NCBI RefSeq assembly: GCF_029690065.1
Contig: NZ_CP121463.1
Location: forward strand, 2,480,001-2,544,000
Direction: 5' to 3'
DNA length: 64,000 bases
Origin: Arthrobacter sp. Y-9
GTDB taxonomy: Bacteria > Actinomycetota > Actinomycetes > Actinomycetales > Micrococcaceae
This document shows, in pieces, positions 55,756 to 64,000 of the stretch; within the stretch, counting starts at the first letter, position 1, and the number at the start of each line of letters is the position of its first letter. The position numbers were made by a program, and so were the translations under genes. The notes beneath the pieces were generated by a model. It was not told where the DNA came from. It did not search any database and worked only from the letters and a program-made list of their open reading frames with translations.

Positions 55756-55823
55756 GGCAGGGATCCAGTGACGCGCATCATAACGCGGTGGTGCCGGCTC
55801 ACTGCAGACACCGGAGGAACTCC

Positions 55824-57215
55824 ATGAGCACCAGAGAACAATCCGCCGAAGCGGCCGCCGACCGTCCGCTCCTGACCCGCATCGTCTCCGCCTCCATGGC
55901 CGGGACCGTGGTGGAGTGGTACGACTTCTTCCTCTATGCCACGGCTTCGACGATCGTCTTCAACAAGATCCTGCTGCCTAAGATGGGCAACGAGTACGAC
56001 GCCATCATCGCCGCCTTCATCACCTACGCCGTCGGCTTCATCGCTCGGCCCCTGGGCGGCGTGGTCTTCGGGCATCTCGGCGACCGCGTCGGCCGGAAGC
56101 AGACCCTGCAGATCACCATCATGATGATCGGGGTCGCGACCGTCCTGATGGGCTGCCTCCCGAGCTACCAGCAGATCGGGGTGTGGGCGCCCATCTTCCT
56201 CGTCGCACTCCGCTTCATCCAGGGCCTCGCGCTGGGCGGCGAATGGGGCGGCGCCGTGCTCCTGGTGGCCGAACACGCCCCTGACGGTCAACGGGCCTTC
56301 TGGTCGTCCTGGCCACAGGCCGCGGTGCCCCTCGGCAACGTGCTGGCCACTCTGGTTCTCTGGATCATGACCTCGGTCCTCGCTCCGGCGGAGTTCCTGT
56401 CCTGGGGCTGGCGCGTGGCGTTCTGGCTGTCCGCCGTGGTGGTCCTGGTCGGGTACTACATCCGGACCAGGATCACGGACGCACCGGTGTTCCAGGAGGC
56501 CAAGGCGGAGATGGACCGCGAGAAGAACGCCGGGTTCGGGGTCTGGGAGGTCCTGCGCAAGTACCCCCGCGGCGTCCTCGTGGGAATGGGGCTGCGCTTC
56601 GCGGAGAACATCCTGTACTACCTCGTCGTGACGTTCTCGATCGTCTATCTCGGGACGGCCCTCAAGGTGAACACGGCGGAGATCCTCGGCATGATCGCCG
56701 TGGCGCACGTGTGCCACTTCATCGCGATCCCCCTCGTGGGACGCCTCGCCGACCGTGTGGGACGGCGGCCCGTGTACCTCGCCGGCGCGATCCTCGGCGG
56801 CACCTGGGGCTTCTGGGCGTTCCCCGCCTTCGGAACGCGGAACACCTGGATCGTGGTGCTCACGATCATCGTCGGCCTGCTGTTCCACTCCCTGATGTAC
56901 GCCGCGCAGCCGGCCATCATGGCGGAGATGTTCCCCACGCGGATGCGGTACTCGGGGGTCTCCATCGCCTACCAGGTGACCTCGATCGTGGCGGGATCGC
57001 TCGCACCCGTCCTCGCCACCGAATGGCTCAAGAGCACCGGCTCCTGGTGGCCCACCGCCGTGTACCTCGCCGTCGCCGGCGTCATCACCCTGGTGGCGGC
57101 ACTGTGTCTGCGCGAGACGCGCGGGATCTCCCTGCGGGCCCTCGACGCCGGAGCCGCGCCGGGTCGCGGGGCGTCCGCCGCCGTCGTCGGACATCCGAAG
57201 GAGTCCCTGCGATGA
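55824..57215 (+). CDS. MHS family metabolite:proton symporter
   Basis: A 463-residue major-facilitator protein with 12 membrane helices and the metabolite:H+ symporter motifs MAGTVVEWYDFFLYATAS and GHLGDRVGRKQTLQ. The MHS group takes up organic acids and osmolytes (shikimate, alpha-ketoglutarate, proline/betaine). ATG at 55824 with GGAGGAACTCC upstream. Its stop overlaps the start of an SDR gene, suggesting that the imported compound is the substrate of that dehydrogenase. Confidence 0.93.
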   Translation: MSTREQSAEAAADRPLLTRIVSASMAGTVVEWYDFFLYATASTIVFNKILLPKMGNEYDAIIAAFITYAVGFIARPLGGVVFGHLGDRVGRKQTLQITIMMIGVATVLMGCLPSYQQIGVWAPIFLVALRFIQGLALGGEWGGAVLLVAEHAPDGQRAFWSSWPQAAVPLGNVLATLVLWIMTSVLAPAEFLSWGWRVAFWLSAVVVLVGYYIRTRITDAPVFQEAKAEMDREKNAGFGVWEVLRKYPRGVLVGMGLRFAENILYYLVVTFSIVYLGTALKVNTAEILGMIAVAHVCHFIAIPLVGRLADRVGRRPVYLAGAILGGTWGFWAFPAFGTRNTWIVVLTIIVGLLFHSLMYAAQPAIMAEMFPTRMRYSGVSIAYQVTSIVAGSLAPVLATEWLKSTGSWWPTAVYLAVAGVITLVAALCLRETRGISLRALDAGAAPGRGASAAVVGHPKESLR

Positions 57216-57958
57216 GCGCGGACCGGCGGCGGAAGGCGCTCGTCACGGGAGGGGCCTCGGGGATCGGCGCCGCCGTGGCCACGGCCCTGGCGGACGCCGG
57301 GCTGCACGTGGTCGTGGCGGACGTGGACGGCCGGGCCGCGGAGGAGGTGGCCACCCGGATCGGCGGAGAGGCGTGGGCCGTCGACCTCCTGGACACCGCC
57401 CCTCTGGAGACCCTCGAGCTGGACTGCGACGTCCTGGTCAACAACGCCGGATTCCAGAAGGTCGCGCCGATCACCGAGTTCGACCCGGACACGTTCCGAC
57501 GGATCCAGCGGCTCATGGTGGAGGCGCCCTTCCTCCTGATCCGGGCCGCACTCCCCGGAATGTACCGCCGGGGCTGGGGACGGATCATCAACATCAGCTC
57601 GGTGCACGGGCTACGGGCGTCGCCGTTCAAGAGCGCCTACGTGACCGCCAAGCACGCGATGGAAGGACTGTCGAAGGCCACCGCTTTGGAGGGCGCGGCC
57701 CACGGCGTCACCTCGAACTGCGTGAACCCCGGCTACGTCCGGACTCCCTTGGTCGAACAGCAGATCGCGGATCAGGCCGCCGCGCACGGCATCACCCCCT
57801 CCGAGGTGCTGGAGAAGGTCATGCTGACCGAGATGGCGATCAAACGCCTCGTGGAACCGGAGGAGGTCGCGTCACTCGCCCGCTTCCTCGCCTCCGACGA
57901 CGCCGCCATGGTCACCGGGGCCGGCTACACGATGGACGGGGGCTGGTCGGCGCGCTGA
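57212..57958 (+). CDS. 3-hydroxybutyrate dehydrogenase-like SDR
   Basis: A 248-residue short-chain dehydrogenase: TGGASGIG nucleotide loop, NNAGFQKVAP, catalytic Ser/Tyr/Lys in NISSVHGLRASPFKSAYVTAKHA and NPGYVRTPLV, ending GAGYTMDGGWSAR. This is closest to D-3-hydroxybutyrate dehydrogenases, which oxidise 3-hydroxybutyrate to acetoacetate with NAD+. The fourth catalytic residue (Asn before the catalytic Ser in classical SDRs) appears to be Met in RLMVEAPF. ATG at 57212 overlaps the MHS stop; AAGGAG lies upstream. Confidence 0.88.
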   Translation: MSADRRRKALVTGGASGIGAAVATALADAGLHVVVADVDGRAAEEVATRIGGEAWAVDLLDTAPLETLELDCDVLVNNAGFQKVAPITEFDPDTFRRIQRLMVEAPFLLIRAALPGMYRRGWGRIINISSVHGLRASPFKSAYVTAKHAMEGLSKATALEGAAHGVTSNCVNPGYVRTPLVEQQIADQAAAHGITPSEVLEKVMLTEMAIKRLVEPEEVASLARFLASDDAAMVTGAGYTMDGGWSAR

Positions 57959-57980
57959 CGCCCGGCATCGCTCTCCCCGC

Positions 57981-58028
57981 GACAACGGACTTCCCCCGGC
58001 GCCGGAACGCCGGGGGAAGTCCGTTGTC
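57981..58028. terminator. 21-bp stem terminator between SDR and LLM gene
   Basis: Perfect 21-bp stem (57981-58001 with 58008-58028, core ACGGACTTCCCCCGGCG) and a six-base loop, between convergent genes, so it probably ends transcription in both directions. Confidence 0.85.
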
Positions 58029-58048
58029 AGGGAAACGCCTCGGTGCTG

Positions 58049-59101
58049 CTACGCCAGCATGTCGTTGACGAGCGGCGCGACCTGGGTGCCCAGCAGCTCG
58101 ATGCTCTTCAGCATGGAGGCATGCGGGAGCGTGCCGTTGGAGTACTTCAGATCGAAGCGCTGCATGCCGAGGTTCTTCTTGGCCGTGACGATCTTCCGGG
58201 CCACGGTCTCCGGCGAACCGACGTAGAGCGCGCCGTGCGCCGCGACCTGCTCGTTGAACTCGATGCGGCTCGCGGGACCCCAGCCACGCTCGGCTCCGAT
58301 CTTGTTGCGGCTGGCGAGCCAGTGCGGGAAGAACTCCTCGCGAGCCTGCTCATCCGTCTCCGCCACGTGGCCCGGGGAGTGCACGGCGAGGGGCTGCCAC
58401 TCCTTGCCCTGCTCCTCGAGCGACTTGTAGTACAGGTCCACGTAGGGACGGAAGCGGGCGGGGTCGCCGCCGATGATCGCGAGCGTCATCGGGTAGCCGT
58501 AGCTCGCGGCGCGCACCACCGACTGCGGGCTGCCGCCGACGCCGATCGACACGGGAAGCAGCCCGTCGGAGACCTGCGGATACGCCATGAGCCCGCGGAT
58601 CGGCCCGCGGGTGCGGCCCTCCCAGTGGATGGGCTTCTGCGAGCGGGCCTTGTCGAAGAGGGCGAGGCGCTCCTCGAACAGGAGTTCGTAGTCCTCGAGG
58701 TCGTAGCCGAAGAGCGGGAAGGACTCGATGAACGATCCACGGCCCAGCACCACCTCGGCCCGTCCGCCGGAGATGGCGTTGAGGGTGGAGAAGCGCTGGA
58801 AGACGCGGATGGGGTCGTCGGAGGAGAGCACGGTGACAGCCGAGGAGAGGCGGATGTTCTCCGTCTTCCCGGCGATCGCGGCGAGGACCACCTCCGGCGC
58901 GGAGACCGCGAAGTCCTTGCGGTGGTGCTCCCCCACGCCGAAACCGAACAGACCCACCTGATCGGCCAGGACCCCCTCCTCCACCACGTCGCGGAGGACT
59001 TCCTCATGAGACTTGGGCGCGCCGTCCTGGCGGAGGGTCACATCACCGAAGGTGTCGACGCCGAGATGAACCGAGTGCGTGGAATCTGTATGCATATGCA
59101 T
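58049..59101 (-). CDS. LLM class flavin-dependent oxidoreductase
   Basis: Luciferase-like monooxygenase family, FMN- or F420-dependent. The 350-residue protein has the typical N-terminal strand HLGVDTFGD, GVGEHHRKDFAVSAPEVVLAAIAGKT, VFQRFSTLNAISGGRAEVVLGRGSF and C-terminal YVGSPETVARKI. Substrate unknown. The ATG at 59101 lies in a perfect 12-bp palindrome ATGCATATGCAT (59090-59101) and has no good ribosome-binding site; a leaderless transcript or the start at 59095 is possible. A membrane protein gene ends 22 bases upstream. Confidence 0.88.
   Translation of the reverse strand: MHMHTDSTHSVHLGVDTFGDVTLRQDGAPKSHEEVLRDVVEEGVLADQVGLFGFGVGEHHRKDFAVSAPEVVLAAIAGKTENIRLSSAVTVLSSDDPIRVFQRFSTLNAISGGRAEVVLGRGSFIESFPLFGYDLEDYELLFEERLALFDKARSQKPIHWEGRTRGPIRGLMAYPQVSDGLLPVSIGVGGSPQSVVRAASYGYPMTLAIIGGDPARFRPYVDLYYKSLEEQGKEWQPLAVHSPGHVAETDEQAREEFFPHWLASRNKIGAERGWGPASRIEFNEQVAAHGALYVGSPETVARKIVTAKKNLGMQRFDLKYSNGTLPHASMLKSIELLGTQVAPLVNDMLA
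59090..59101. promoter_or_regulatory. 12-bp palindrome over the LLM start codon
   Basis: ATGCATATGCAT is its own reverse complement and covers the proposed start codon. It is rare in such GC-rich DNA and could be an operator. Confidence 0.4.
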
Positions 59102-59123
59102 GCAAACCGAGGGTGGTCCGGAT

Positions 59124-60773
59124 TCATTCCCGGCCGCGGAACGGGCCGTCCGGGACCGGCCCGTCGTACTCCAGTTCCCGGATCTCGACGTCACCGCTGC
59201 CCGCGTCCCACGCCCCGGCCACGGACGCCTCCGCCGCTGGACGCCGCCCCGCAGGCGAAGTGCCTCCGGCCCGCTCCGTGAGACCACGGGCCGCCTGCCA
59301 GTCGGCCAGCTCCCGCGTGCGCCAGGCGAGCAGGCCCATCAGCCGGGGCGCGCGCTCGAGCAGGGACGGAAGCCACGCCGCTCCGGCCGAGATCAGGGCG
59401 GTGAAGACGCCGCCGAACAGGGGAAGGTACCAGGGCAGGGACACCCCTGAGGAGTACCCCGGCGCGGGACCGTCCAACGGAGGCATCATCACGGGCTCGA
59501 ACCAGGAGACGGCATTCACGAACGTCTGCTGCAGGACCACGAGCAAGGCCGTCACGAGCACCGGAAGAGCCACGGCACGGCCTACCCTCCTCCTGCGGGA
59601 GCGGATCGACTCCCAGCTTCGCGCCTGTCCCTCGTCCGCACCCGACGGACGCCCCTCGGCCAGATCACGGGCGGCCAGCGCCTTGTCGGCGGCCCGCCGT
59701 CGCAGTCCGAGCACGACGGCGGGGCGCAGCGCCAGCACGAGTGCCAGCATCCAGAGTCCGAGCAGAAGCGGTGTCGCCGCTGCGGCGCCCTCCGGTCCGA
59801 AGCCCGAGGTGAAGGGAGCAGGGGTCTCCACCAGAGCGCGGATGGGCAGCGCCACCGAGGACCACGTGATGACCCCACCACCGAGCACCGTTGCCGCAGC
59901 GAGGAACCCCAGGTACACGGGGTCCGTCAAGAGCAGCGCTGGGCCCAGCGTGCCGTCACCCGGCACGTCCGGCTGTGGAGGAGCCTCGGCCAGGGCGACG
60001 GCGGCGAACACCGTCGCGATGACCGTGAACGCCACCAGGAAGTGGACAGTGATCCGCCGCACCTCATCGACGAGAAGTTCCAGCAGACCCTGGCCCGGTG
60101 CGCGCAGCCATTGGAGACGGCCGGTCACCGCCGCCAGGAAGACCAGGGTGAACACGGTGAGAGCCATCGACCACCAGCGCGTCTGCAGAGTGACGCTGAG
60201 AGTCAGCGGAAGGTCCACGGTCGGGGACCAGAACCCGAGCGCGGGCACGACCACGAACGTGGTGAACAACGCCTCCCAGAACGCCCGCGCCAGAATCGCC
60301 GTCATCGGCCAGGGGCTCTCTTCCCGGCGGCTGGACCGCCGGTACACACCTCGCACACACCACCAGAGGAGCAGGAGAAAGCTCATCACCAGCCCGGTCG
60401 CATGGAGCTGCGAGAACGCGGTGCCCTGAGCGATCTGCGCGCCGTGGAAGGTCGCGTCGAGCCCTCCGCCGAGCAGCATGCCCGCCTCGACCAGCAGGAC
60501 GACGACGGCGGTCTCCGGGTGCTCGGCCAGGGCGCCGGCGTCGAGGGGAAGGCCGGTGACCGTCGCCAGCATCGTGATGAGGACGATCGTCAGCACGACG
60601 CCGGCCAGCACCGAGAAGACGAGGATCACCGCCACGAGCGACAGCAGTGTTCTCAGGCCGCGCCCGGAGAACACCGCCTGGCCCTGAGCGCGCAGGACGT
60701 CGATCCAGGACTCCCTCGGCCCCGTCGGAACCGCCTTCGTCCAGGCTTTCCCCGCAGCCCGCTCCGCACCCAT
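59124..60773 (-). CDS. Polytopic membrane protein of unknown function
   Basis: A 549-residue protein with about ten membrane helices (first LLSLVAVILVFSVLAGVVLTI, near residues 40-62; last PLFGGVFTALISAGAAWLPSL) and a C-terminal cytoplasmic tail rich in Ala/Gly/Arg. No domain is recognised. ATG at 60773 is chosen for AGGGGG six bases upstream; a GTG at 60800 and ATG at 60791 are alternatives. It follows hemB in the same direction after 99 bases and precedes the LLM gene by 22, so it could be co-transcribed with either. Confidence 0.8.
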   Translation of the reverse strand: MGAERAAGKAWTKAVPTGPRESWIDVLRAQGQAVFSGRGLRTLLSLVAVILVFSVLAGVVLTIVLITMLATVTGLPLDAGALAEHPETAVVVLLVEAGMLLGGGLDATFHGAQIAQGTAFSQLHATGLVMSFLLLLWWCVRGVYRRSSRREESPWPMTAILARAFWEALFTTFVVVPALGFWSPTVDLPLTLSVTLQTRWWSMALTVFTLVFLAAVTGRLQWLRAPGQGLLELLVDEVRRITVHFLVAFTVIATVFAAVALAEAPPQPDVPGDGTLGPALLLTDPVYLGFLAAATVLGGGVITWSSVALPIRALVETPAPFTSGFGPEGAAAATPLLLGLWMLALVLALRPAVVLGLRRRAADKALAARDLAEGRPSGADEGQARSWESIRSRRRRVGRAVALPVLVTALLVVLQQTFVNAVSWFEPVMMPPLDGPAPGYSSGVSLPWYLPLFGGVFTALISAGAAWLPSLLERAPRLMGLLAWRTRELADWQAARGLTERAGGTSPAGRRPAAEASVAGAWDAGSGDVEIRELEYDGPVPDGPFRGRE

Positions 60774-60872
60774 CGACGTCCCCCTCGTCATCGGCGCCAC
60801 GGCCGATCCGGGACGCCCTGCCGGCCGCGCCGTACGGGGCGCCGTCTCAGACGCCCCGGAACACCTTCGGGT

Positions 60873-61850
60873 TCAGCCCCGGCGCAGCCACCCGGCCAGC
60901 TCGCTGGCCCAGTACGTCAGGATCATATCGGCACCGGCCCGCTTGATGCTCAGGACGGACTCCATGATCGCCGCGTCGCGGTTGATCCAGCCGTTGGCGG
61001 CCGCGGCCTCGATCATCGCGTACTCGCCCGAGATCTGGTACGCCGCCACGGGCACGGGGCTCATCTCAGCGACGTCCGCCAGGATGTCCAGGTAGCTCAT
61101 GGCCGGCTTGACCATGACCATGTCCGCACCCTCGTCGAGATCCAGCTGGACCTCGAGCAGGGCTTCGCGGCGATTGGCGGCGTCCATCTGATAGGTCCGG
61201 CGGTCGCCCTGAAGCTGGGAATCCACTGCTTCACGGAACGGGCCGTAGAACGCCGAGGCGTACTTGGCGGCGTAGGCCAGGATCGAGACGTCCTGGAATC
61301 CTGCGGCGTCCAGCGCGGAACGCATCGGGGCGATCTGGCCGTCCATCATGCCGGACGGGCCGAGGACGTGAGCGCCGGCCTCCGCCTGTGCCACGGCCAT
61401 CCGTGCGTAGATCTCGACCGTGCGGTCGTTGTCCACGCGGCCGTCGGCGTCGAGCACGCCGCAGTGGCCGTGATCGGTGAACTCGTCCAGGCAGACATCG
61501 CTCATGACCACCAGTTCGTCGCCGACTTCGGCGCGGACGTCGCGGATGGCCTTGTTCAGCACGCCGTCGGGGTCGAGGCTCGCGCTGCCTTCGGCGTCGC
61601 GCACCGCCGGCACGCCGAACAGCATGATGCCGCCCACTCCCAGCTCCACGGCCTCGGCTGCCGCGCGCTTGAGGGAATCGGTGGTGTGCTGCACGACGCC
61701 GGGCATCGACGTGATCGGGGCCGGCTCGCTGAGGTCTTCGCGGATGAACGCGGGCAGGATCAGCTCGGCCGGCGCCAGGCGGTGCTCGGCCACCAGACGG
61801 CGCAGGGCGGGGGTGGTCCGGAGACGGCGGGGACGGTGGTGGAGTTCCAT
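60873..61850 (-). CDS. hemB: Porphobilinogen synthase (5-aminolevulinate dehydratase)
   Basis: Condenses two 5-aminolevulinates to porphobilinogen. The 325-residue protein has the two active-site lysines in [11 protein letters not shown] and [14 protein letters not shown]. The metal region is [15 protein letters not shown], with Cys-x-Asp...Cys in place of the three-cysteine zinc site, an intermediate of the zinc and magnesium types. ATG at 61850. hemD stop is 18 bases upstream. Confidence 0.97.
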   Translation of the reverse strand: MELHHRPRRLRTTPALRRLVAEHRLAPAELILPAFIREDLSEPAPITSMPGVVQHTTDSLKRAAAEAVELGVGGIMLFGVPAVRDAEGSASLDPDGVLNKAIRDVRAEVGDELVVMSDVCLDEFTDHGHCGVLDADGRVDNDRTVEIYARMAVAQAEAGAHVLGPSGMMDGQIAPMRSALDAAGFQDVSILAYAAKYASAFYGPFREAVDSQLQGDRRTYQMDAANRREALLEVQLDLDEGADMVMVKPAMSYLDILADVAEMSPVPVAAYQISGEYAMIEAAAANGWINRDAAIMESVLSIKRAGADMILTYWASELAGWLRRG

Positions 61851-61868
61851 GGGTTCTTCTCCTGAATG

Positions 61869-62816
61869 TCAGTCGTCCAGCGCCGCGATGACGGCGTCGA
61901 CGATTCCCTGGGGTGTGGGGGTGGCCGCGACGGCGGCCACGGTGAGGCCGAGGCGCTCCGCCTCGGCCGCGGTGCTCGGCCCGATCGCCACGAAGCGGGC
62001 CTGGAGGGCGTCACCGAGACGCTCCACGACGGCGCGTGCGGCACTCGGCGAGGCCGCGACGACGGCGTCGAGCCGCCCGTGCGCATCGGCTTGCCTGGCC
62101 TGTTCCGGGCTGAGGATCGCGAAGGAGGACACGCTCGGCGCACCGGTCACGCTGCGGCCGAGTTCGACCGTGAGGCGGCGTTCCGGCCGGGCCGGGGCGT
62201 CCACCGTGTGGTACGCCGTGATGGTGTCCACGGTGTTCCCGGCGGCCCGGAGCCCTTCGGAGAGCACCGTGCCCGCGATGTCGGCCTGCGGCAGGAGGAT
62301 CCGGTGACCCTGTCCGGTCCACAGCGCCAGGAGTCCTTCCGCGGACTGCCGGTCCTCGGGCGCGAGCGCCACGGTCAGTCCGAGCCGTTCCAGGATCGCC
62401 CGCGAGGTGGGCCCGATGGTCGCGACCTGGACCGGCGCCTCGGTGAGCGCCTTCCAGCGCTCGGTGCCCGCGTACTGCACCAAAGCCCGGACCGTGGTGA
62501 TACTGCTGACCACCAGCCAGTCGTATTCGCCGGCGATGGCACGGTCCACCGCGTCGACCACCGCGGACGGGTCGGTCACGGCCTCGAAGTCGATGAGAGG
62601 CAGGAGCGCCGGCCACGCGCCGTGGACCTTCAGGGCGTGGTTCATGACCTGCGCCCGATCCGGGGACCTGGTCAGGAGCACGGTGCGGCCGGCGAGCGGC
62701 AGGCGCTCGGGGTCCAGGCCAAGGCGTTCCCGCTCGGCCCGGATGTCCCGGTCCTCCAAGTCGGTGGACGTCTGCGGGAACCCCTCGGCGGAGGGCCGCT
62801 CAGCCGAGGTCGGCAA
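61869..62816 (-). CDS. hemD: Uroporphyrinogen-III synthase
   Basis: Closes hydroxymethylbilane to uroporphyrinogen III with inversion of ring D. About 315 residues in a two-lobed HemD fold: LAGRTVLLTRSPDRAQVMNHAL at the start of the domain, YDWLVVSSITTVRALVQY, VATIGPTSRAILERLGL, and the C-terminal FVAIGPSTAAEAERLGLTVAAVA. The start is uncertain: TTG at 62816 overlaps the hemC end by 17 bases and has GGGTGG upstream; TTG 62759 and GTG 62681 are possible. The domain proper begins near residue 38 of this start. Confidence 0.88.
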   Translation of the reverse strand: MPTSAERPSAEGFPQTSTDLEDRDIRAERERLGLDPERLPLAGRTVLLTRSPDRAQVMNHALKVHGAWPALLPLIDFEAVTDPSAVVDAVDRAIAGEYDWLVVSSITTVRALVQYAGTERWKALTEAPVQVATIGPTSRAILERLGLTVALAPEDRQSAEGLLALWTGQGHRILLPQADIAGTVLSEGLRAAGNTVDTITAYHTVDAPARPERRLTVELGRSVTGAPSVSSFAILSPEQARQADAHGRLDAVVAASPSAARAVVERLGDALQARFVAIGPSTAAEAERLGLTVAAVAATPTPQGIVDAVIAALDD

Positions 62817-63774
62817 AGTCCGCCACCCCGGCGTCGAGGAGTTCCTCAGCCAGTTCGATCCCCAGGAGGGTCGCTCCCACCTCGGTGAAGACGTCCGTCG
62901 CCTTGGAACGGCGCTCGTGCCGGGTGCCGTCCGGCGCACAGACCACGGCCTGCAGGTGCAGGAAACTGCCCTTGCGGAACGCATGGGCACCGACCGGTGC
63001 GGCGCAGCCGGCCTCGAGCCGCGCCAGCAGCGCGCGCTCCGCGGTCACGGCGAGCCGGGAGTCGGCGTCGTCGATCGCGGCGAGAGCCTGCGCCAGAACG
63101 TCCGGCGCAGCGGCCTGCGAGAGGTCCTGCGGCGCGTCGGCGCTGCGGGTCTCGACGGCCAGGGCACCCTGCCCGGGGGCGGGGAGCATGACGGACGTCT
63201 CGAGGTACTCGCTGATGACATCGGTCCGGCCCAGCCGCTTCAGCCCGGAGGCGGCCAGCACCACGGCGTCCAGGTCACCCGGGGCGTCCGCGGCGTTGCC
63301 CGGGAGGCCCGGCACGCGGCCCAGACGGGTGTCCACATTGCCGCGGATGTCCACGATCTCCAGGTCCGGACGGGTCAGCAGGAGCTGGGCCGCCCGGCGC
63401 GGGGATCCGGTGCCGACCCTCGAGCCGATGGGCAGGGTCTCCAGCGTGAGGCCGTCCCGCGCGCAGAGCGCGTCGCGGACGTCCTCACGCGCCGGGACCG
63501 CCGCGATCGTCAGGCCGGGGACGGCCGCCGTCGGGAGGTCCTTGAGCGAGTGGACGGCCACATCGCAGCGCTCCACCAGCAGCGCGTCGCGCAGCGCGAC
63601 GGCGAACACCCCCGTGCCGCCCATCTGGGACAGCGGGCCGGTGAGGACGTCGCCGTCGGTCTTGATGCGAATCAGTTCCGTCTCAAAACCGCCGACCGCG
63701 GCCAGCTGATCTGCGGTGTGCTGGGACTGTGTGACAGCCAGCTGGCTCCCACGCGTTCCGATGCGGACGCCCAT
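62800..63774 (-). CDS. hemC: Hydroxymethylbilane synthase (porphobilinogen deaminase)
   Basis: Links four porphobilinogens into hydroxymethylbilane. The 324-residue protein starts MGVRIGTRGSQLAVTQSQ, carries the catalytic HSLKDLPT, VGTGSPRRAAQL and the dipyrromethane cofactor cysteine in LEAGCAAPVGAH. ATG at 63774 with GGAGGAAG upstream; a 44-base gap separates it from the preceding gene. Confidence 0.97.
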   Translation of the reverse strand: MGVRIGTRGSQLAVTQSQHTADQLAAVGGFETELIRIKTDGDVLTGPLSQMGGTGVFAVALRDALLVERCDVAVHSLKDLPTAAVPGLTIAAVPAREDVRDALCARDGLTLETLPIGSRVGTGSPRRAAQLLLTRPDLEIVDIRGNVDTRLGRVPGLPGNAADAPGDLDAVVLAASGLKRLGRTDVISEYLETSVMLPAPGQGALAVETRSADAPQDLSQAAAPDVLAQALAAIDDADSRLAVTAERALLARLEAGCAAPVGAHAFRKGSFLHLQAVVCAPDGTRHERRSKATDVFTEVGATLLGIELAEELLDAGVADFADLG

Positions 63775-63818
63775 GCTCTTCTCTTCCTCCTTGTCCCGGT
63801 GTCCCCGGGTGATGCGGC

Positions 63819-64000
63819 CTAGGCCGGGTATGCGTCGTGCGTGGTGCCGAGGGTGACACCGGCTTCGGCGATCACCGGCTTGGCGCCGCGGAAGTTCTCG
63901 CAGCAGCCGGGACGGCAGATGTCGTACCAGGCGCCGAGGTCCGTGACGTGCGGGCGGTCGGCGATGTTCTGGGCCACCGTCCGCTCGCTGATGAGGTCCA
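63819..64000 (-). CDS. Probable ferrochelatase C-terminus (partial)
   Basis: Only the last 60 or so residues are in the window: SERTVAQNIADRPHVTD, then DICRPGCCENFRG and a short tail ending DAYPA. The C-x3-CC cluster is typical of the C-terminus of actinobacterial ferrochelatases (CpfC/HemH), which carry a [2Fe-2S] cluster. This fits its position directly upstream of hemC. The identification is based on this cysteine pattern and context alone. Confidence 0.6.
   Translation of the reverse strand, partial: DLISERTVAQNIADRPHVTDLGAWYDICRPGCCENFRGAKPVIAEAGVTLGTTHDAYPA

Noticed and set aside
54741-57194. A very long open frame on the minus strand continuing from the LysR gene through the MHS transporter gene
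   Set aside because: The part above 55655 is antisense to a clear MHS transporter gene and its translation is charged and repetitive; only the LysR portion is real.
63819-64000. HemQ (coproheme decarboxylase) as identity of the edge gene
   Set aside because: The Cys-rich CRPGCCENF tail fits actinobacterial ferrochelatase better, though the evidence is short.

Overview
The window is very GC-rich, densely packed DNA from the chromosome of an actinobacterium, most probably of the Micrococcaceae (Arthrobacter-like). This is inferred from the MtrA-MtrB-LpqB cell-envelope cluster, the AdnA-AdnB helicase-nuclease pair, a UvrD2 helicase with tetracysteine and HRDC modules, a UPF0182 membrane protein, a long-form HPF, and many GTG/TTG starts with 4-bp ATGA/GTGA overlaps. 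I see 52 protein genes (secA and a probable ferrochelatase gene are cut by the window edges), two initiator tRNA genes, several strong hairpin terminators, no rRNA, no CRISPR array, no insertion sequence and no prophage.

Layout. 1-9182 (all minus): secA, a YcaQ/AlkX-like glycosylase, hpf, comF, lpqB, mtrB, mtrA. 9240-14255 (minus): a MetE-like barrel protein, a chorismate-mutase-type protein, mnmA, a cysteine desulfurase and a YegS-like lipid kinase; the desulfurase and MnmA plausibly work together in tRNA 2-thiolation. 14381-15837 (plus): a J-domain protein with a degenerate NERD-like C-terminus, then trmL. 16078-18002 (minus): gluconate permease and gluconokinase behind one promoter. 18105-20629 (minus): etfB, etfA and a PIG-L deacetylase. 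20848-25690: a membrane HtrA protease divergent from a TPM-domain protein plus PspA, probably an envelope-stress module. 26542-26911: a 222-bp tandem duplication of an initiator tRNA transcription unit.

26972-46909 resembles, from memory, the mycobacterial Rv3193c-Rv3204 block: UPF0182 protein, Lon-like PDZ protease, DUF2342 zincin, YgjP-type metallopeptidase, UvrD2, NudC, AdnB, AdnA and an alkyltransferase-like protein. A DUF3800-like gene and an aminoglycoside-phosphotransferase-fold gene sit within it. 47001-52066 holds a DEDDh exonuclease, a polar amino-acid ABC importer, and a divergent Lrp regulator / LysE exporter pair.

52091-64000 is heme biosynthesis (ferrochelatase, hemC, hemD, hemB, and separately hemL) with an apparent accessory insertion between hemB and hemL: a 10-helix membrane protein, an LLM flavin oxidoreductase, and a LysR-controlled MHS transporter plus 3-hydroxybutyrate-dehydrogenase-like SDR operon. 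The LysR/MHS gap carries a clear palindromic operator just upstream of a -35/-10 pair.

I found no obvious large novel defence or biosynthetic system. The most unusual items are the J-domain/NERD-like fusion, the two long perfect inverted-repeat elements (15853-15929 and 26470-26516), the tRNA unit duplication, the nested inverted repeats ahead of hpf, the TPM-PspA/HtrA divergent module with a symmetric GGAAC/GTTCC element, and the degenerate 17-bp and 14-bp repeats upstream of uvrD2.
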